Origin: Caldilineaceae bacterium
Lineage (GTDB): Bacteria; Chloroflexota; Anaerolineae; Caldilineales; Caldilineaceae
Direction of reading: 5' to 3'
Assembly: GCA_020634755.1 (NCBI GenBank)
Contig: JACKBC010000051.1
Location: 1-45,966 of the forward strand
Length of the DNA stretch: 45,966 nt
A model generated the notes under the pieces. That model was given only the letters and a program-made list of their open reading frames with translations. It was not told the origin of the DNA and did not search any database. The translations under genes were made by a program, and so were the position numbers. Below, in pieces: positions 1-11,900 of this stretch. Numbering within the stretch: position 1 is the first letter of the stretch; every line of letters begins with the position of its first letter.

Positions 1-1788
1 ACGCGGGAGACCATCCTGCTGGCTGCCGCGCTCAACCTTCTGGCTGCCCTCCTGGCCCTTTTTCTCCTCCCGCGCCTATCCGAATCTGCCGCGCCTGCGC
101 CATCCTCCTCGCGCGCCCAAAACAAAAAGGCCAAAGCCGTCGCCAACCCCAAGTCGGCCAACCAGACCGGCCCTCTCACGCGCCGTTTCATCCTGTGGGC
201 TTACGCCCTTTCTGGCTTTGCCGCGCTGGGGTACGAAGTAGCTTGGGCCCGCGTGCTGGCCATTTTTACGCTGGATGCAGTCTACTCTTTCGCCATTATG
301 CTTACCACCTTTTTGACCGGCATTACGCTGGGCGGCTGGCTCTGCGCCTGGTGGTTTCGGCAGAAAAATCGGCGCATGACGTTGACCAATTTTGTGGATC
401 TGCAGATTGCGCTGGGCATTGCCGCGCTGATCACGCTCTTTCTCTTTGCGCGGCTGCCGCGGCTAAATATGGAAGCGATGTTTGGGGCGTACACGCTGCG
501 CAACGCCATATATTACGAGTTTTTGCTGGGGTTTATCACGCTGCTGCTGCCCACAATTATGTTGGGGGCGCTGTTTCCGGTGGCCATCGGCTTATATACG
601 CAAAGTGATGAGGAGACTCTCAGGCCCGACCTGGCTACCCAAATCGGCCGCTTGACGGCGCTCAACACGGCGGGCGGCGTGGTTGGCTCCCTGTTTGTCG
701 GCTTTGCCATGATTCCGCTGGCCGGGCTCCAGGCCACAGGCGCCATCCTGGCCTGCCTCAACTTGATTATTGGGCTGGTGGCCTCTTGGTTTGCACGGGC
801 GCAAGGCGAAGCAAGCAGCTACCTGCCCCAGATTGGCATTGCCGCCGGCGTGGCGCTGATTATGCTGCTGCCGGACAAACACTATCTGGGCTTTCGCGAA
901 GGAGCCACCGACCAGATGATCTTTTACCAAGAGGGCATCGAATCTACGGTGGCCGTTTTTGAAGTGCCGGATCAGAACTTCAAAGTCTCTTTTGTCAACG
1001 GGCGCATTGAGGTGCCCACCGATGAGATCAGCATGCAGGCGTTTCGGCTGCTGGGACATCTGCCGGCCATCCTCAACCCAGATGCGCAGCGGGCGCTCAT
1101 GCTGAGCTTTGGCAACGGCATTGCCACCGGTTCGCTAGACACGCACGCCATTCCCCACATCGACGCCGTAGATTTGGCCGCCGAACAATTTAACGCGGCG
1201 GAGTTGTATTGGGAAGAAAATTACAACGTGCTGCGCAGCCCGCGGCTGCACACCTATGTGGAAGACGGACGCAATTTCTTGCTGCAAACGCCCTTTCAGT
1301 ACGACATTATCACCACCGACGCCACCCATCCAGTCAACACCAGCAGCTGGGCGCTTTTTACGCAAGAGTTCTATGAGAGCGTAGCCGACCACTTGACCGC
1401 CGAGGGCGTCTTCTTGCAGTGGCTGCCGTTTCACAATTTGGTGGAGCCGGACTATAAACGCATTTTGCGTACTTTCCAGAGCGTCTTTCCGCACGCCACG
1501 CTTTGGTACACCGGCGGCACCCACACGCTGTTGCTGGCCACGCCAGAGCGCTTAACGCCCGAACGACTCAACGCGCTTTTACAAGCGGGCGCCCAAAACA
1601 CCATTGTGCTGGACGATTTGGGCGAACCGGCGTCCATCGCCAAAGAGATGGTGATGGATGAAGACGCACTGCGCGCCTATGCCGGGGAAGGTCCTCTTAC
1701 CACAGATGACAATGCCTACTTCTTGCCCCAAGACGATGACAATCTGCGCATGTTGAAAATGCTGCAAGCGCTGGCGAGTCCGGAATAG
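1..1788 (+). CDS. Membrane protein fused to spermidine-synthase-like domain (5' partial)
   Basis: The frame is open from base 1, so the N-terminus lies outside the window. The first ~270 visible residues are hydrophobic, with several transmembrane segments (for example around LTTFLTGITLGGWLCAWWF). They are followed by a Rossmann-type aminopropyltransferase-like domain: a nucleotide-binding loop LSFGNGIATGSL, the acidic strand DAVDLAAEQF and VEDGRNFLL, then YDIITTDATHP where the catalytic aspartate region of spermidine synthases lies. This layout is the known family of fused MFS/spermidine-synthase-like membrane proteins. True polyamine synthesis is not established for most of them. A Lys/Ala-rich linker (visible residues ~40-60) separates membrane helices. 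The gene converges with the next one, leaving 13 bp. Confident on family, weak on substrate. Confidence 0.85.
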   Translation, partial: TRETILLAAALNLLAALLALFLLPRLSESAAPAPSSSRAQNKKAKAVANPKSANQTGPLTRRFILWAYALSGFAALGYEVAWARVLAIFTLDAVYSFAIMLTTFLTGITLGGWLCAWWFRQKNRRMTLTNFVDLQIALGIAALITLFLFARLPRLNMEAMFGAYTLRNAIYYEFLLGFITLLLPTIMLGALFPVAIGLYTQSDEETLRPDLATQIGRLTALNTAGGVVGSLFVGFAMIPLAGLQATGAILACLNLIIGLVASWFARAQGEASSYLPQIGIAAGVALIMLLPDKHYLGFREGATDQMIFYQEGIESTVAVFEVPDQNFKVSFVNGRIEVPTDEISMQAFRLLGHLPAILNPDAQRALMLSFGNGIATGSLDTHAIPHIDAVDLAAEQFNAAELYWEENYNVLRSPRLHTYVEDGRNFLLQTPFQYDIITTDATHPVNTSSWALFTQEFYESVADHLTAEGVFLQWLPFHNLVEPDYKRILRTFQSVFPHATLWYTGGTHTLLLATPERLTPERLNALLQAGAQNTIVLDDLGEPASIAKEMVMDEDALRAYAGEGPLTTDDNAYFLPQDDDNLRMLKMLQALASPE

Positions 1789-1801
1789 CCGGGGATACGT
1801 T

Positions 1802-4471
1802 CTACTGCATCTCCTGCTCGGTCAGCGCCACTTCCCCCGCAATGCCCAAACGACGAAAGAGCTGCAAGCTCTGGCCAAAAGCGCCGTTGGCAAGGTCCAC
1901 TTCACCCTGCTGTTTGTAAATCTTGCCCAGATTGCGCCAGCCATACCCTTCAATAAAATAGTCCTCGCTTTTGTGGGCCGACGCCACCACTTCCTGAAAA
2001 TATGCGCTGGCCTGATCCAACTCTTCACGCGCCAGCGCCACCAGCCCCAACGTGTGCAGCGCATATGGAAAAAGCTTGGGCTCTTCTTGGCTCAAAACTT
2101 CCTGCGCACATCGAATGGCGCTCTCCCAATCTCCCAATTCATAATAGGCCTCCGCCACGTTGGAGGCCGTTGACGCCACCCAATAGGGCTGCCCCATGCT
2201 GCGGAAAAAGGGCAGTGCTTCTTCGCCCACGGCCACAACTGCGTCAAATTGCTGGGCATACAAATAGTGCGCCGACAGGTTGTTGCGCATAATGTGCGAA
2301 TTCAGCCGGTCTCCCACGCGCTCGTAAAAATCGATGGCGCGATCCGCATGGTGCATGGCGTCGTCAAACTGTTGTTGCTTGCCATGCAAAATTGACAGAT
2401 AACGATGCAGCCGCGCCATGCGCGCCTCATCCTCTAACATCTCGGCCAGCGTCAATGCACTCTGGTAGGCCGCGTGCGCTTCGGCAAAGCGCCCTTCTTC
2501 CTGATGCACCACGCCGGTCAAACAGTGCGCATCGTATTGAGCCAGGGTTGCCGCGCGCCGCGCCTGGGCGTGTTCTGTGCGGCGCAGGTGCAGCAACCCG
2601 CTGCGCAAGTGAATGCTCGACATTTGATTGAGCAAGCGCAGGCTCGCGGCCAGCGCCTCTTGATACGTTTCCGCCGCCCGATAGGGAAACCCCAACGCCT
2701 CCAGAAACTCGGCCTCCAGCGCTTTGGCTTTAATGCCTACCTCACTCTGGGCCGGCCAATCGCTCTGTACCAGCTCGCTCAACCCTCGCTGAGAATCGCC
2801 ATGAAACTGATGCAATTCGGCGCGGATCAGCCGCAAAACATCGCGCTCGCGCTTGCGCAGCCGCCGGTTTGAAATCGAGTGAAATAGGTGCTGAGCAGCC
2901 GCGGCTTGACCCCGTTGAAGCTCCTGCACGCAATGGGGATACCAGACTTGAATAGCCCCGCCATCATCCCCACCCTGCACCAGATGATAGGCCGCGGCCG
3001 TGTAATCACCATGCATCAACTGGGCCGCCGCCGCCTCTAGATGCAGCTGCGCGCGCAGCTCGGGCGCCAGCTCGGCGTAGATACCCTCACGCCAGGCCGT
3101 CGCCAAATGAATGCCGCCGCGGCCATTGCGCTGCACCAGCCGCATGGCAACCAGCGTATTCAACGCCTCAGCCTCGCTTTGCCACAAATATTCAGGCGCC
3201 GAGGTGCGATAGACGCAAAGCTGCTGCAAAATGCGCCGTTCGCCGGCATGCAGCCGCGGCCACAGCCGGTGCAGCACCATCATCAGCGCCGATATGTGCC
3301 GCTCGGAAGAGAACGCATCTTGCGGCGGCTCGCCCTTGAGATGCAGCGAGCGATACAAAAGCAGCAGCCGCAAATTACCACCGGTGCGTGTATAAAGCTC
3401 GGCCAACTCGGGCGCGCCAATGGCCAACCCCGCCTCTTGCCAAAGCATGTGGATTTGCGGTGCGGCCAGCCCAGATAGCTCAATGTGCGCATCGGCCGCG
3501 AACAGCGGCCGTTGGCCGATCAGCAATAGCGCGGCTCGCGTCCGCAGCTGCTCGATAAAATTGCGCAGTTGCGCGTGCTGAACAGAAACATTTTCCACAG
3601 CGGCGCTGTGCAGATACTCCAATTCATCAAAGACCAACAGGGGCTGCGCGGGAGCCACGGTCTTTAGATCGGCCCGGACTAAACCCAGCGCCAAGTGAAG
3701 GTCGTCTGGTTGGCCGCGGTTGGCGAGCAGGTGCTGCCACAACTGCAATGCGCCCAGGCTGTGTAGAAACTGCCCCAGCGCAAAGAGCAAGCTGGTGAGA
3801 TTGTCATTCAATTCGGGCTGAACATTAAACCAGAAGAGCGGGCGCGTTGCCAGATGCACGGCCGCGGTGGCGGCGAGCGCGCTCTTGCCCACACCGCTGG
3901 CGCCCGTAATCGCCAATGCGGGCGCGCCGCCGCTTTGCAAATGATGCAGCACTTCTTGCAAGTGCGCGCCATAGCCAATGAGAGTGGGAGGCGGCTCGGG
4001 CCGTTCTTGATACAAAGCGGGCTGCTGCCGCACGAGCAGCGCTTGCCCCAATTGCTCGACAGCCAGATCGTAATCACGGTAATGCTCAGCGCGCGAGCCG
4101 GGCAAAAAATCTGCCCTTTCCCAAATGTCTGCCAGCTTGCGCGGTTGGAGGAAGCGCCGAAAGCAGCGCAGCTCCAGCACCACATAGGCGTAACGACGGC
4201 TGCCGGGCTGCTGTCGCGCCGCGGCCAGCGCTTGCTGCATTTCCTGGTGGCTTTGCGGCACATCACCTTCCCACAAGGCGGCTGCGGCTTGGCAAAGCTG
4301 CTCCTGCAACAGCTGACCGCGCGCGGCGGCGCTTTCCGCCGCTACAGGGGAAGCAACGCTGCCCAAAAAGTAGGTCGACGCCAGCGGAGATTCCTGCCCC
4401 AACTTGGCTGCATCGTGAAACCACTTAAGCGCATATTTGAGCTGCTTCTGAAAATCAGGCGATTTGGACAT
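1802..4471 (-). CDS. AAA/NACHT-like ATPase with C-terminal TPR repeats
   Basis: About 889 residues from the ATG at 4471, where the protein starts MSKSPDFQKQLKYALKWF. The frame also allows an ATG at 4549, but the extra 26 residues look non-coding and neither start has a clear ribosome binding site. An N-terminal all-helical region (1-170) is followed by a P-loop ATPase: Walker A GASGVGKSA near residue 194 and Walker B PLLVFDELEY near 280. A helical middle region follows, and from about residue 560 a long array of tetratricopeptide repeats (such as EEGRFAEAHAAYQSALTLAE and QQFDDAMHHADRAIDFYERV). This resembles STAND-type regulatory ATPases, which sense a ligand with the repeat domain. No DNA-binding or effector domain is obvious, so the output is unknown. 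It is divergent from the exported protein at 4944. Confidence 0.8.
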   Translation of the reverse strand: MSKSPDFQKQLKYALKWFHDAAKLGQESPLASTYFLGSVASPVAAESAAARGQLLQEQLCQAAAALWEGDVPQSHQEMQQALAAARQQPGSRRYAYVVLELRCFRRFLQPRKLADIWERADFLPGSRAEHYRDYDLAVEQLGQALLVRQQPALYQERPEPPPTLIGYGAHLQEVLHHLQSGGAPALAITGASGVGKSALAATAAVHLATRPLFWFNVQPELNDNLTSLLFALGQFLHSLGALQLWQHLLANRGQPDDLHLALGLVRADLKTVAPAQPLLVFDELEYLHSAAVENVSVQHAQLRNFIEQLRTRAALLLIGQRPLFAADAHIELSGLAAPQIHMLWQEAGLAIGAPELAELYTRTGGNLRLLLLYRSLHLKGEPPQDAFSSERHISALMMVLHRLWPRLHAGERRILQQLCVYRTSAPEYLWQSEAEALNTLVAMRLVQRNGRGGIHLATAWREGIYAELAPELRAQLHLEAAAAQLMHGDYTAAAYHLVQGGDDGGAIQVWYPHCVQELQRGQAAAAQHLFHSISNRRLRKRERDVLRLIRAELHQFHGDSQRGLSELVQSDWPAQSEVGIKAKALEAEFLEALGFPYRAAETYQEALAASLRLLNQMSSIHLRSGLLHLRRTEHAQARRAATLAQYDAHCLTGVVHQEEGRFAEAHAAYQSALTLAEMLEDEARMARLHRYLSILHGKQQQFDDAMHHADRAIDFYERVGDRLNSHIMRNNLSAHYLYAQQFDAVVAVGEEALPFFRSMGQPYWVASTASNVAEAYYELGDWESAIRCAQEVLSQEEPKLFPYALHTLGLVALAREELDQASAYFQEVVASAHKSEDYFIEGYGWRNLGKIYKQQGEVDLANGAFGQSLQLFRRLGIAGEVALTEQEMQ

Positions 4472-4943
4472 AGGCAAACTGTAAAAAATGACAGAATTTC
4501 TGCGCAAAATCTCAGCCACGTGAGAACAATTGATAGAAACTATCAGCATATGGCCACAAAAATCATGCTATACTGCACGTGGGCATGACCCGTTGACAGT
4601 ATAGCAACGTTGACAGTATAGCACATTGCACCCCAGCTTTACAGCGTTATTGCGTGTACCGGATGCGTTTCGCTTATACCCGTCCCATCTTGCAGTCAAT
4701 CAAGTCGATGTGCGGTCTCCGATTCAAAAATGATGGCCCAACGGAAGCTCGCGTGGTCCCTTCCTGGCAGAAGCCACTGTGGCACCGCCTGCGCTCCAAA
4801 AGAGCCAAAATGATGAGCGGTCGTAAAACTTTGGCCAGCCGCATGCATCATGCACCGTTCACAATAATCGGTTCATCATTCACCTTGCGGAATTTTCTAT
4901 TGGAAGCCGCGCATCGGAACGATTCACCATCAGGAGTTCATAT
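4472..4943. other. Divergent intergenic region with tandem promoter-like repeat
   Basis: This lies between divergent genes. At 4591-4624 a 17-bp unit, cgttgacagtatagca plus one variable base, is repeated twice in direct tandem. Each unit carries TTGACA on the plus strand, and the first TTGACA (4593-4598) is 18 bp from TATAGC (4617-4622). On the minus strand each unit reads TATACT, a -10-like hexamer pointing to the ATPase gene. The rest (4625-4930) holds no convincing gene; a 97-codon frame there has no family features. A strong AGGAG (4932-4936) precedes the next gene. Confidence 0.45.
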
Positions 4944-5807
4944 ATGAAAATGCAAACCATTCGCTTCCACCTCGTTTTAATCTTGCTCTTTGTGGCCGCC
5001 ACATTGGCGCCAACCCACTCGGCCGCTGCGGCCCAAACAACCTATGATTCAGCTTCATATGAGCTACAGGTAGATTTTCCCGGCAACCAGATCCGCGCCA
5101 ACATGGTCGTACGCGTCACCGGGCGCATAAATAGCCAACCATTTACGCAAAAAACGGTGATTCCGGTCAAATGCACAGCCAGCCAGGGCGTGCGCATTGA
5201 CAATGACCAGGCGCGCTTTGTCAGTGCGCAGCAAGGCGCCATTGCGTGTGACCTGCCCAGCTTCGCCGACGCCGTTTACCAGTTGACCAAAGGCGCGCTC
5301 AAGCTGGAGCGCATCTGCGCCTGCCGCGATCCCTATCTGGCGGCCAATATCAATCTGACCGAAGATCCCAAATGGATGGGCAATCCCGATGACCGCAATC
5401 CCATTTTTTACCATCCAGACGTGCAGTTCTTTGCGCCGTATGTGGATGCACCAGGGGTGGCCGCCACGCGCATGAATCACAGTGGCGCCCCACAGACCGT
5501 GAGCGCGCCCTATGCGTTGCAGCAACCGCTCAACGCCATTTGGGCCGGCAATGACGCTGAGCTGCTCTTGGAATTTGCCGATTTGGGCGGCTGGCACAGT
5601 TTTCTCAAACCGTATGATTTAAGCATGCTGCCCAGTTCTCTCTTTTGGGCCAATGGTCAACAGCTCAACGCCAGCGGCCACGGCGCTCTGTTCCCCGCCA
5701 CCACCGACGCCGTCACGATTTATATTGGATTCAACCCAGTGACCCAAACCTACTTCGACGGCACGCTCGAGCGGCTGGCCGTTGATCCGCCCCATTGGGG
5801 CATCTAG
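4944..5807 (+). CDS. Exported protein of unknown function
   Basis: 287 residues. The ATG at 4944 has AGGAG 7 nt upstream. A Sec signal peptide is clear: MKMQTIR, a hydrophobic core LVLILLFVAATLAP, then a SAAAA-type cleavage site near residue 30. The mature protein is beta-rich and soluble in character, with no transmembrane segment after the signal. It carries cysteines at PVKCTAS, AIACDL and RICACRDP that could form disulfides outside the cell. I recognise no domain. It is probably monocistronic, since an intrinsic terminator follows 30 bp after the stop. Confidence 0.75.
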   Translation: MKMQTIRFHLVLILLFVAATLAPTHSAAAAQTTYDSASYELQVDFPGNQIRANMVVRVTGRINSQPFTQKTVIPVKCTASQGVRIDNDQARFVSAQQGAIACDLPSFADAVYQLTKGALKLERICACRDPYLAANINLTEDPKWMGNPDDRNPIFYHPDVQFFAPYVDAPGVAATRMNHSGAPQTVSAPYALQQPLNAIWAGNDAELLLEFADLGGWHSFLKPYDLSMLPSSLFWANGQQLNASGHGALFPATTDAVTIYIGFNPVTQTYFDGTLERLAVDPPHWGI

Positions 5808-5837
5808 CCGCAGCTTGCTCATCATGCTTTAGCCTTA

Positions 5838-5869
5838 CAAAACGGACACCACTTGGTGTCCGTTTTTTT
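5838..5869 (+). terminator. Rho-independent terminator
   Basis: A perfect 11-bp stem (aaacggacacc at 5840-5850 with ggtgtccgttt at 5855-5865) closes a 4-nt loop and runs into a T tract (5863-5869). It lies 30 bp after the exported-protein stop codon. Confidence 0.9.
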
Positions 5870-5881
5870 GTGCCATCCGCA

Positions 5882-5915
5882 TTTGAGACAAATTTGCTGA
5901 CTTTGAGACAAATTT
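5882..5915 (+). promoter_or_regulatory. Direct repeat, possible operator for the RHS gene
   Basis: The 14-bp word tttgagacaaattt occurs exactly twice (5882-5895 and 5902-5915), 20 bp start to start. That places both copies on the same face of the helix. It sits about 80 bp upstream of the giant RHS gene. The second copy contains TTGAGA, which could be a -35 element. No regulator is identified. Confidence 0.4.
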
Positions 5916-5996
5916 CCGGCCGCCGGATGATACATTGGCCACAGTTAAATTTACCTTTTACAAACGGGCCGCCCTTGGCCACAGAGGAATAAGACC

Positions 5997-8900
5997 ATGC
6001 TTTTGCGCCACATACTCACCCATATTCTGGCCATTGCCATTATCTGCGCCAGCCTACCACCGGCTGTACCGGCAGCATATGCTGCACACGTGAATCCCGC
6101 TTCACCCTCTTCCCCTGCGGCGGTGAAGCCCCAATTCGCCCTGCGCAGCAACATGCGCATTGCCGCGCCGCCCCAGCTTGCTGAATTCCCCGGCGCCTGC
6201 ACACCGCGCGAAACAGGCGTGGCAACTCCGGACACAGCCAATCAAGTGTGGCTGCCGCTGGTGCTCAACAGCAGCGCGGCCGCGGCGACCACCCACGCGG
6301 CGGACGCGGCAGAAGTGGACCAACCGACACTGATCCAGCAGCCCGCCATTCCGCTTGACCCGCGCCTTTTGGCCACACCGCTGGATGAAGGGACCAGCTT
6401 TGCCGAGTCGATTGCCTTTCTCTACAGCGGCCCCAATGCCGTGCAAACCGGCGTGGCCGCTGGCGCCATCGACCCCGGGCAGGCGGCGGTGCTGCGCGGC
6501 ACGGTGCGGGCGCAAGATGGACAGCCGCTGCCCGGCGTCAAAATTCAGATCTTCGGCCACACCGACTATGGCCAGACCATCAGCCGCGCCGATGGCGCTT
6601 ACGACATGGTGGTCAACGCGGCCCAGGTAACGGTCTGCTTTGAAGTGCCGGGCCATCTGCCCACCCAGCGCATGGTCAACGCGGCCTGGCATGATTTCAC
6701 CACGCTGGCGGATGTGGTGCTGCTGCCCATGGATGACGTGGTTTCCACCATTGAGCTGGCCAACAGCAGCGCCATTCAAGTGGCGCAAAACCGACCCACC
6801 AGCGATGCTGATGGCGACCGCCAATCTACGCTGCTTTTTGAAGCAGGCACGGGCGCGCAAATGGTTATGGCCGATGGCTCGACCAAGCCGCTTTCCACGC
6901 TCAACGTACGCGCCACCGAATACACGGTGGGCGCAAACGGTCCGCAAGCCATGCCGGGTGAATTGCCGTTAGCCAGCGGCTACACCTACGCCGTGGACTT
7001 TACAGTGGACGAGGCGCTGACCGCCGGGGCCGTCGACGTGCAGTTTGACAAGCCGATTATCAATTATGTGGAGAATTTCCTCGACTTCCCGGTGGGCACA
7101 GCCGTCCCCACCGGCTATTACGATCGCGGGCGTGGCGCCTGGACGCCATCTCAGAATGGACGCGTCATCCGTGTTTTGTCTGTGAATGGCGGCGCGGCAT
7201 TGTTGGATGTAGACGGCAGCGGCCAAGCGGCCGGCGCAGACAAGTTGGCCGAGCTGGGCATTGACGCAGCCGAACAGCGCACCATTGCCCAGCTATACAG
7301 CGCAGGCCAAAGCCTGTGGCGCGTACCCATTCCCCACTTTACGCCGTGGGACCACAACTGGCCTTATGGTCCGCCGCCCGATGCCGGTCCGCCTCCCCCC
7401 CCGGCGCCGCCTGGCCCATCGCCGGATGAGCCCAATTGCGAGCGCGGCGGCTCGATTATCGAATGCGAGACGCGCGAGCTGGGGGAACAGGTGGACATTG
7501 CCGGCACGCCTTTCTCGTTGAACTATCGCAGCGGACGCACGCTGGGCTATCAATCGGCCGTGCTGGATATTCCGCTGACCCTAGACGCGGCGCCCCCCAG
7601 CGTCAGCCGCATTGAGACCGAAATCTCGGTAGCTGGGCGTCAGTTTAAAGAGACGCACGGCGTACAGCCCAACCAGTTTATGCGCTTCCAGTGGGATGGC
7701 AGAGATGCCTATGACCGCCCGTTAAGTGGTTCGCAGCCCATCCGCATTCGCGTGGGCTATGTCTATCCCGCCACCTATCGGCAACCGGGGTCTGATTTTA
7801 ATAACGCGTTTGGTAACTTTGGCGATGCGGTCTTTGCGGCTAACCGGGCGCGCCAGGAGATCACCATTTGGCGCGAAGTGACCACGCGCATCAACGCGCC
7901 GTTCGACGGCCGCCAGCTGAATCTGGGCGGCTGGATGCTCAATGCCCATCACTATTTGGACATTACCAACGGTTCGCTCTTGCGCGGGGATGGCGGTGAG
8001 AATCTCAGCCCGCAGCCAACCATCAACACGGTGCTGGGCAATGGGTCCGGCTGTGTACTCTACGACGCCGACACCAACCCCACCGGCTGCGGTTACAATG
8101 GCCCCATGGATCAGGTCACGCTGGGGGGAATCACCGAAATTGCGCTGGGGCCGGATGGCAACATTTACTTTGCCGATGTATCCAATGCGCTCATTGCCCG
8201 TGTGGAGCGCAGCGGTCTAGTCTCAGTCATTGCCGGCGGTCGACGCTGCCTGGCCTACGAGACGCCCAACTGTGGCCGCGGCGGCCCCGCCATTGAGGCC
8301 GGCTTTACCAACATTTGGGATATGGATATTGGCCCCGATGGCAGCATTTATATTGTGGACTACGGCAGCCTGCGCCGCATTGGGCCGGACGGACGCATTA
8401 CCACCGTTATGGAACGGCGGCTGCCCGGCGAAGCTAACATCGACGATTGGGGCAATGGCGGCCCGGCGCTTGCAGCGCAGCTCCAGCCCAACACGGCAGC
8501 GGTGGGGCCAGATGGCAGCGTCTACGTGCTGGCCAGCGTGGGCAAGGACTTCAATGGCACGCGCCAACTGCTGCCCTCGATTTTTCGCATTGATGGCGCC
8601 GGCAACATGAGCCGCATTGGCGGGCTGCAAACGCCACACGCAGCCATTGAAGTGCCGGATGGCACGCCCATTGCCGAAGCCAATCTCAGCCCCACTAATA
8701 TTATGGTATCGCCCACAGGAGAACTGTATATTTTACACGCCATCGGGTCGGTGCTCTATCGGCTGGACAGCGCGGGCATTTTGCATCAAGTAGCCGGATA
8801 CAGTTTTACCGGCTGTATCGAGCTGTGCAACGTAGAGGGCCAACCCGCCACCAAGCTGCGCCTGACCCGGCTTGTCGATATGAAATTTGGCCCCGACGGC

Positions 8901-11900
8901 AGTATCTATCTGCTCAATTTAGCCCGCCTTTATCGCATCTTGCCCAACGGCACATTTACCATTGTGGCCGGCACCGGATTTTCGGGCTTTGGCGGCGATG
9001 GCGGTCCGCCGCGCGAAGCCCAGTTTATTGCCCACAGCGTGGCGATTTTGCCCGACGGCTCGCTGATGTTGGCCGATGGCGGCAACGGACGGCTGCGGCA
9101 GATTACCAGCCTCTTTAACCGCACATCGTTTGTGCCCAACCCGGCGCGTGCGGCGGCTGAAGCCGAGCTGTTTTTCCAATCGCGCGACGGGCGGGAGATT
9201 TATGTCTTTGATCTGACGGGACGCCACTTGCGCACCCACAACGCGCGCACCGGCGCCGTCACCCTGACCTTTGGCTATGACAATGCGCAGCGGCTAATTA
9301 CCCTGACCGATTATGATGGCAAGGTGACCACCGTTGAGCGGGACGGCAGCGGTGCGCCTACGGCCATTGTGGGGCCATTTGGCCAGCGCACCCAGCTCGC
9401 GCTCAACGGCGACGGCTATCTGGCCGCCATTACCAATCCGGCCGGCGCCACCCACGGCATGACCTATCACAACAGCGATGGCCTGCTGGCCACCTTTACC
9501 GACCCCAATGGCAACCGCAGCCAGCTGAGCTATACCGATTTGGGCTACCTGCGCACAGATGAATTTGCTACGGGGGGAAGCTGGCAGCTCGACCAGCTGG
9601 TCAGCGCGGCTGGCTATTCCGTCACCTTGACCAGCGCCTTGGGGCGCACCACCACCTTTGCCGTGAACAACCAATCGGGCGGCGGGACGCGCACCGCTAC
9701 ATTCCCCAATGGCGCATCCAACCAGGTGCAGAAACGGCCCGACGGCACATACGAAACCACCTATGCCGACGGCACGGTCATGACCAGCCGCTTCGACACC
9801 GATGCGCGCGCAGACCGCAGCGCGCCCATGCTGCGCGAAGTGACGGTACGTCTGCCCACTGGCCAGCAAACCCGCACCACAGTAGACCGGGAGCAGCTTG
9901 TGGACAATATCTTTGAGCCGCTTTCGCCCGTCAACTGGCTGACCACAACCACCACCATCAACGATGCAACCTTTACCAGCAGCTACAGCGGCGCCACGCA
10001 GACCCAGCGCGACGTCAGCGCCGCTGGCCGCCAGGCGAGCACCCGCTTTGACGCCATCGGGCGCGTGATCGAACAGGGCGGCTTTGGTCTGGCGCCGGTG
10101 GCCTATCAGCGCAATGGGCAGGGTCAGCTGACCAGCATGACCATTGGGGTGGGCGCCGATGCACGCGTCTATACCATTGAATACGATGGGCAGGGCGAAC
10201 TCAAGGCGCTCATCAATCCGCTGAATCAGCGCAACGAGATAGTGGTCAACAGCGCCGGCCAGATCGCGAGCCACACAAGGCCAGACGGCGCCGTTAGCGC
10301 TTTTGTCTACGACGCCAACGGCAACATGACATCGCTTACGCCGCCGGGACAGCCCGCCCATACGTTCACCTACAATGGCGCCAATCAGCTTACCGCCTAT
10401 AGCGCACCGGATGTGGGCAGCGGCAGCTCAACCACCAGCTACAGTTACAATGCCGATGGTCAGCTCACCACGCTGACGCGGCCCGATGGCGCCGTGGTTA
10501 CCGTGCGCTATGACGCGGCCGGCCGCCCGCAAAGCGTAGAATTGGGGCGGGGCGCGATCCAATATGGATACGATGCCACCACCGGCCAGCTCAACAGCAT
10601 CACCGCACCAGATGGCGGCACGTTGACCTATAAACAGAGCGGGCCATTGTTGACAGAGAGCCAGTGGACCGGAGCGGTGGCGGGCACGGTGCAGCGCGCA
10701 TATGATAACTTCCGCCGCGTCAATCGGTTGACGGTGAATGGCGTCCCCATTGCCTACACGCATGACGCCGATGGCATGGTCACCCAAGCGGGCGCGCTGG
10801 CGCTGATGTATGACGCAAACGGATTGCCAAGCGGCGGCACGCTCAATCATATGGCCACCAGCGCGGCATTCAATCCGTTTGGCGAATTGAGCAATAGCCG
10901 CGCCACGCACGGCGGCAACGCGCTCTATGAGGCGACCTATAGCCGCGACCATCTGGGCCGCATCACCCGCAAGGTGGAGACGATCGGCGGCGTCAGCACG
11001 GTGTACGATTACGCCTACAGCAACATTGGGCGGCTGCGTGAAGTGCAGCAGAATGGCGCGGTCATCGCTGCCTACAGCTACGACGCCAACGGCAATCGCT
11101 TGAGCGGACCGGGCGGCGCCACCGGCACGTACGATGCGCAAGATCGCCTGTTGCGCTATGGCGCCGCCACGTATAGCTACAACGCGGCCGGCGATCTGAC
11201 CAGCAAGAATGTCAATGGCCAAAGTACAACGTATGTCTACGACGAAGTTGGCAATCTCACATCGGTGACGCTGAGCGATGGGCGCGTCATTTCCTACGTA
11301 ATCGATGGCAACAACCGCCGCATTGGCAAGAGCATTGACGGGGCGCCGGTGCAAGGTTTCCTCTACCAAGATCAATTGCGCATTGTGGCCGAGCTGGACG
11401 GCAGCAACAACGTGGTGAGCCGCTTTGTCTATGCGGATAGCAGCAACGTCCCCGCCTACATGGTGCGCGGCGGCGTCACCTATGGTCTGATCAGCGACCA
11501 CTTGGGCAGCGTGCGGCTGGTGGTCAATGCGGACACGGGCGCCGTTGTGCAGCGTCTGGATTACGATGCATTTGGCGTGGTGCTGACGGACACCAACCCC
11601 GGCTTTCAACCCTTTGGCTTTGCCGGTGGCCTGTACGATGCCGATAGCGGGCTCACCCGTTTTGGTCGGCGCGATTATGACGCCGAAACCGGGCGCTGGA
11701 CCACCAAAGACCCGCTGGGCTTTGCCGGCGGTGACACCAATCTGTATCTCTATGTGGGTGGCGATCCGGTCAACTTAAAGGACCAGGGCGGTAACTTTTT
11801 CTTTACGGCCATTGTGCTCAGCGCCATCCTTTTGGCCAGCATTATGGCCTTGCCGCTGGCCATGAAGGTGCTGAAGAAGTGGCAGGAGAGGCGCAATCAA

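Noticed and set aside
4654..4947. 97-codon open frame before the exported protein gene
   Set aside because: No Shine-Dalgarno sequence or recognisable features, and it overlaps the start of a clear gene.
9294..11609. Long antisense open frames (355 and 393 codons) within the RHS gene
   Set aside because: They mirror the repetitive GC-rich YD repeats, have no ribosome binding sites and show no family features.
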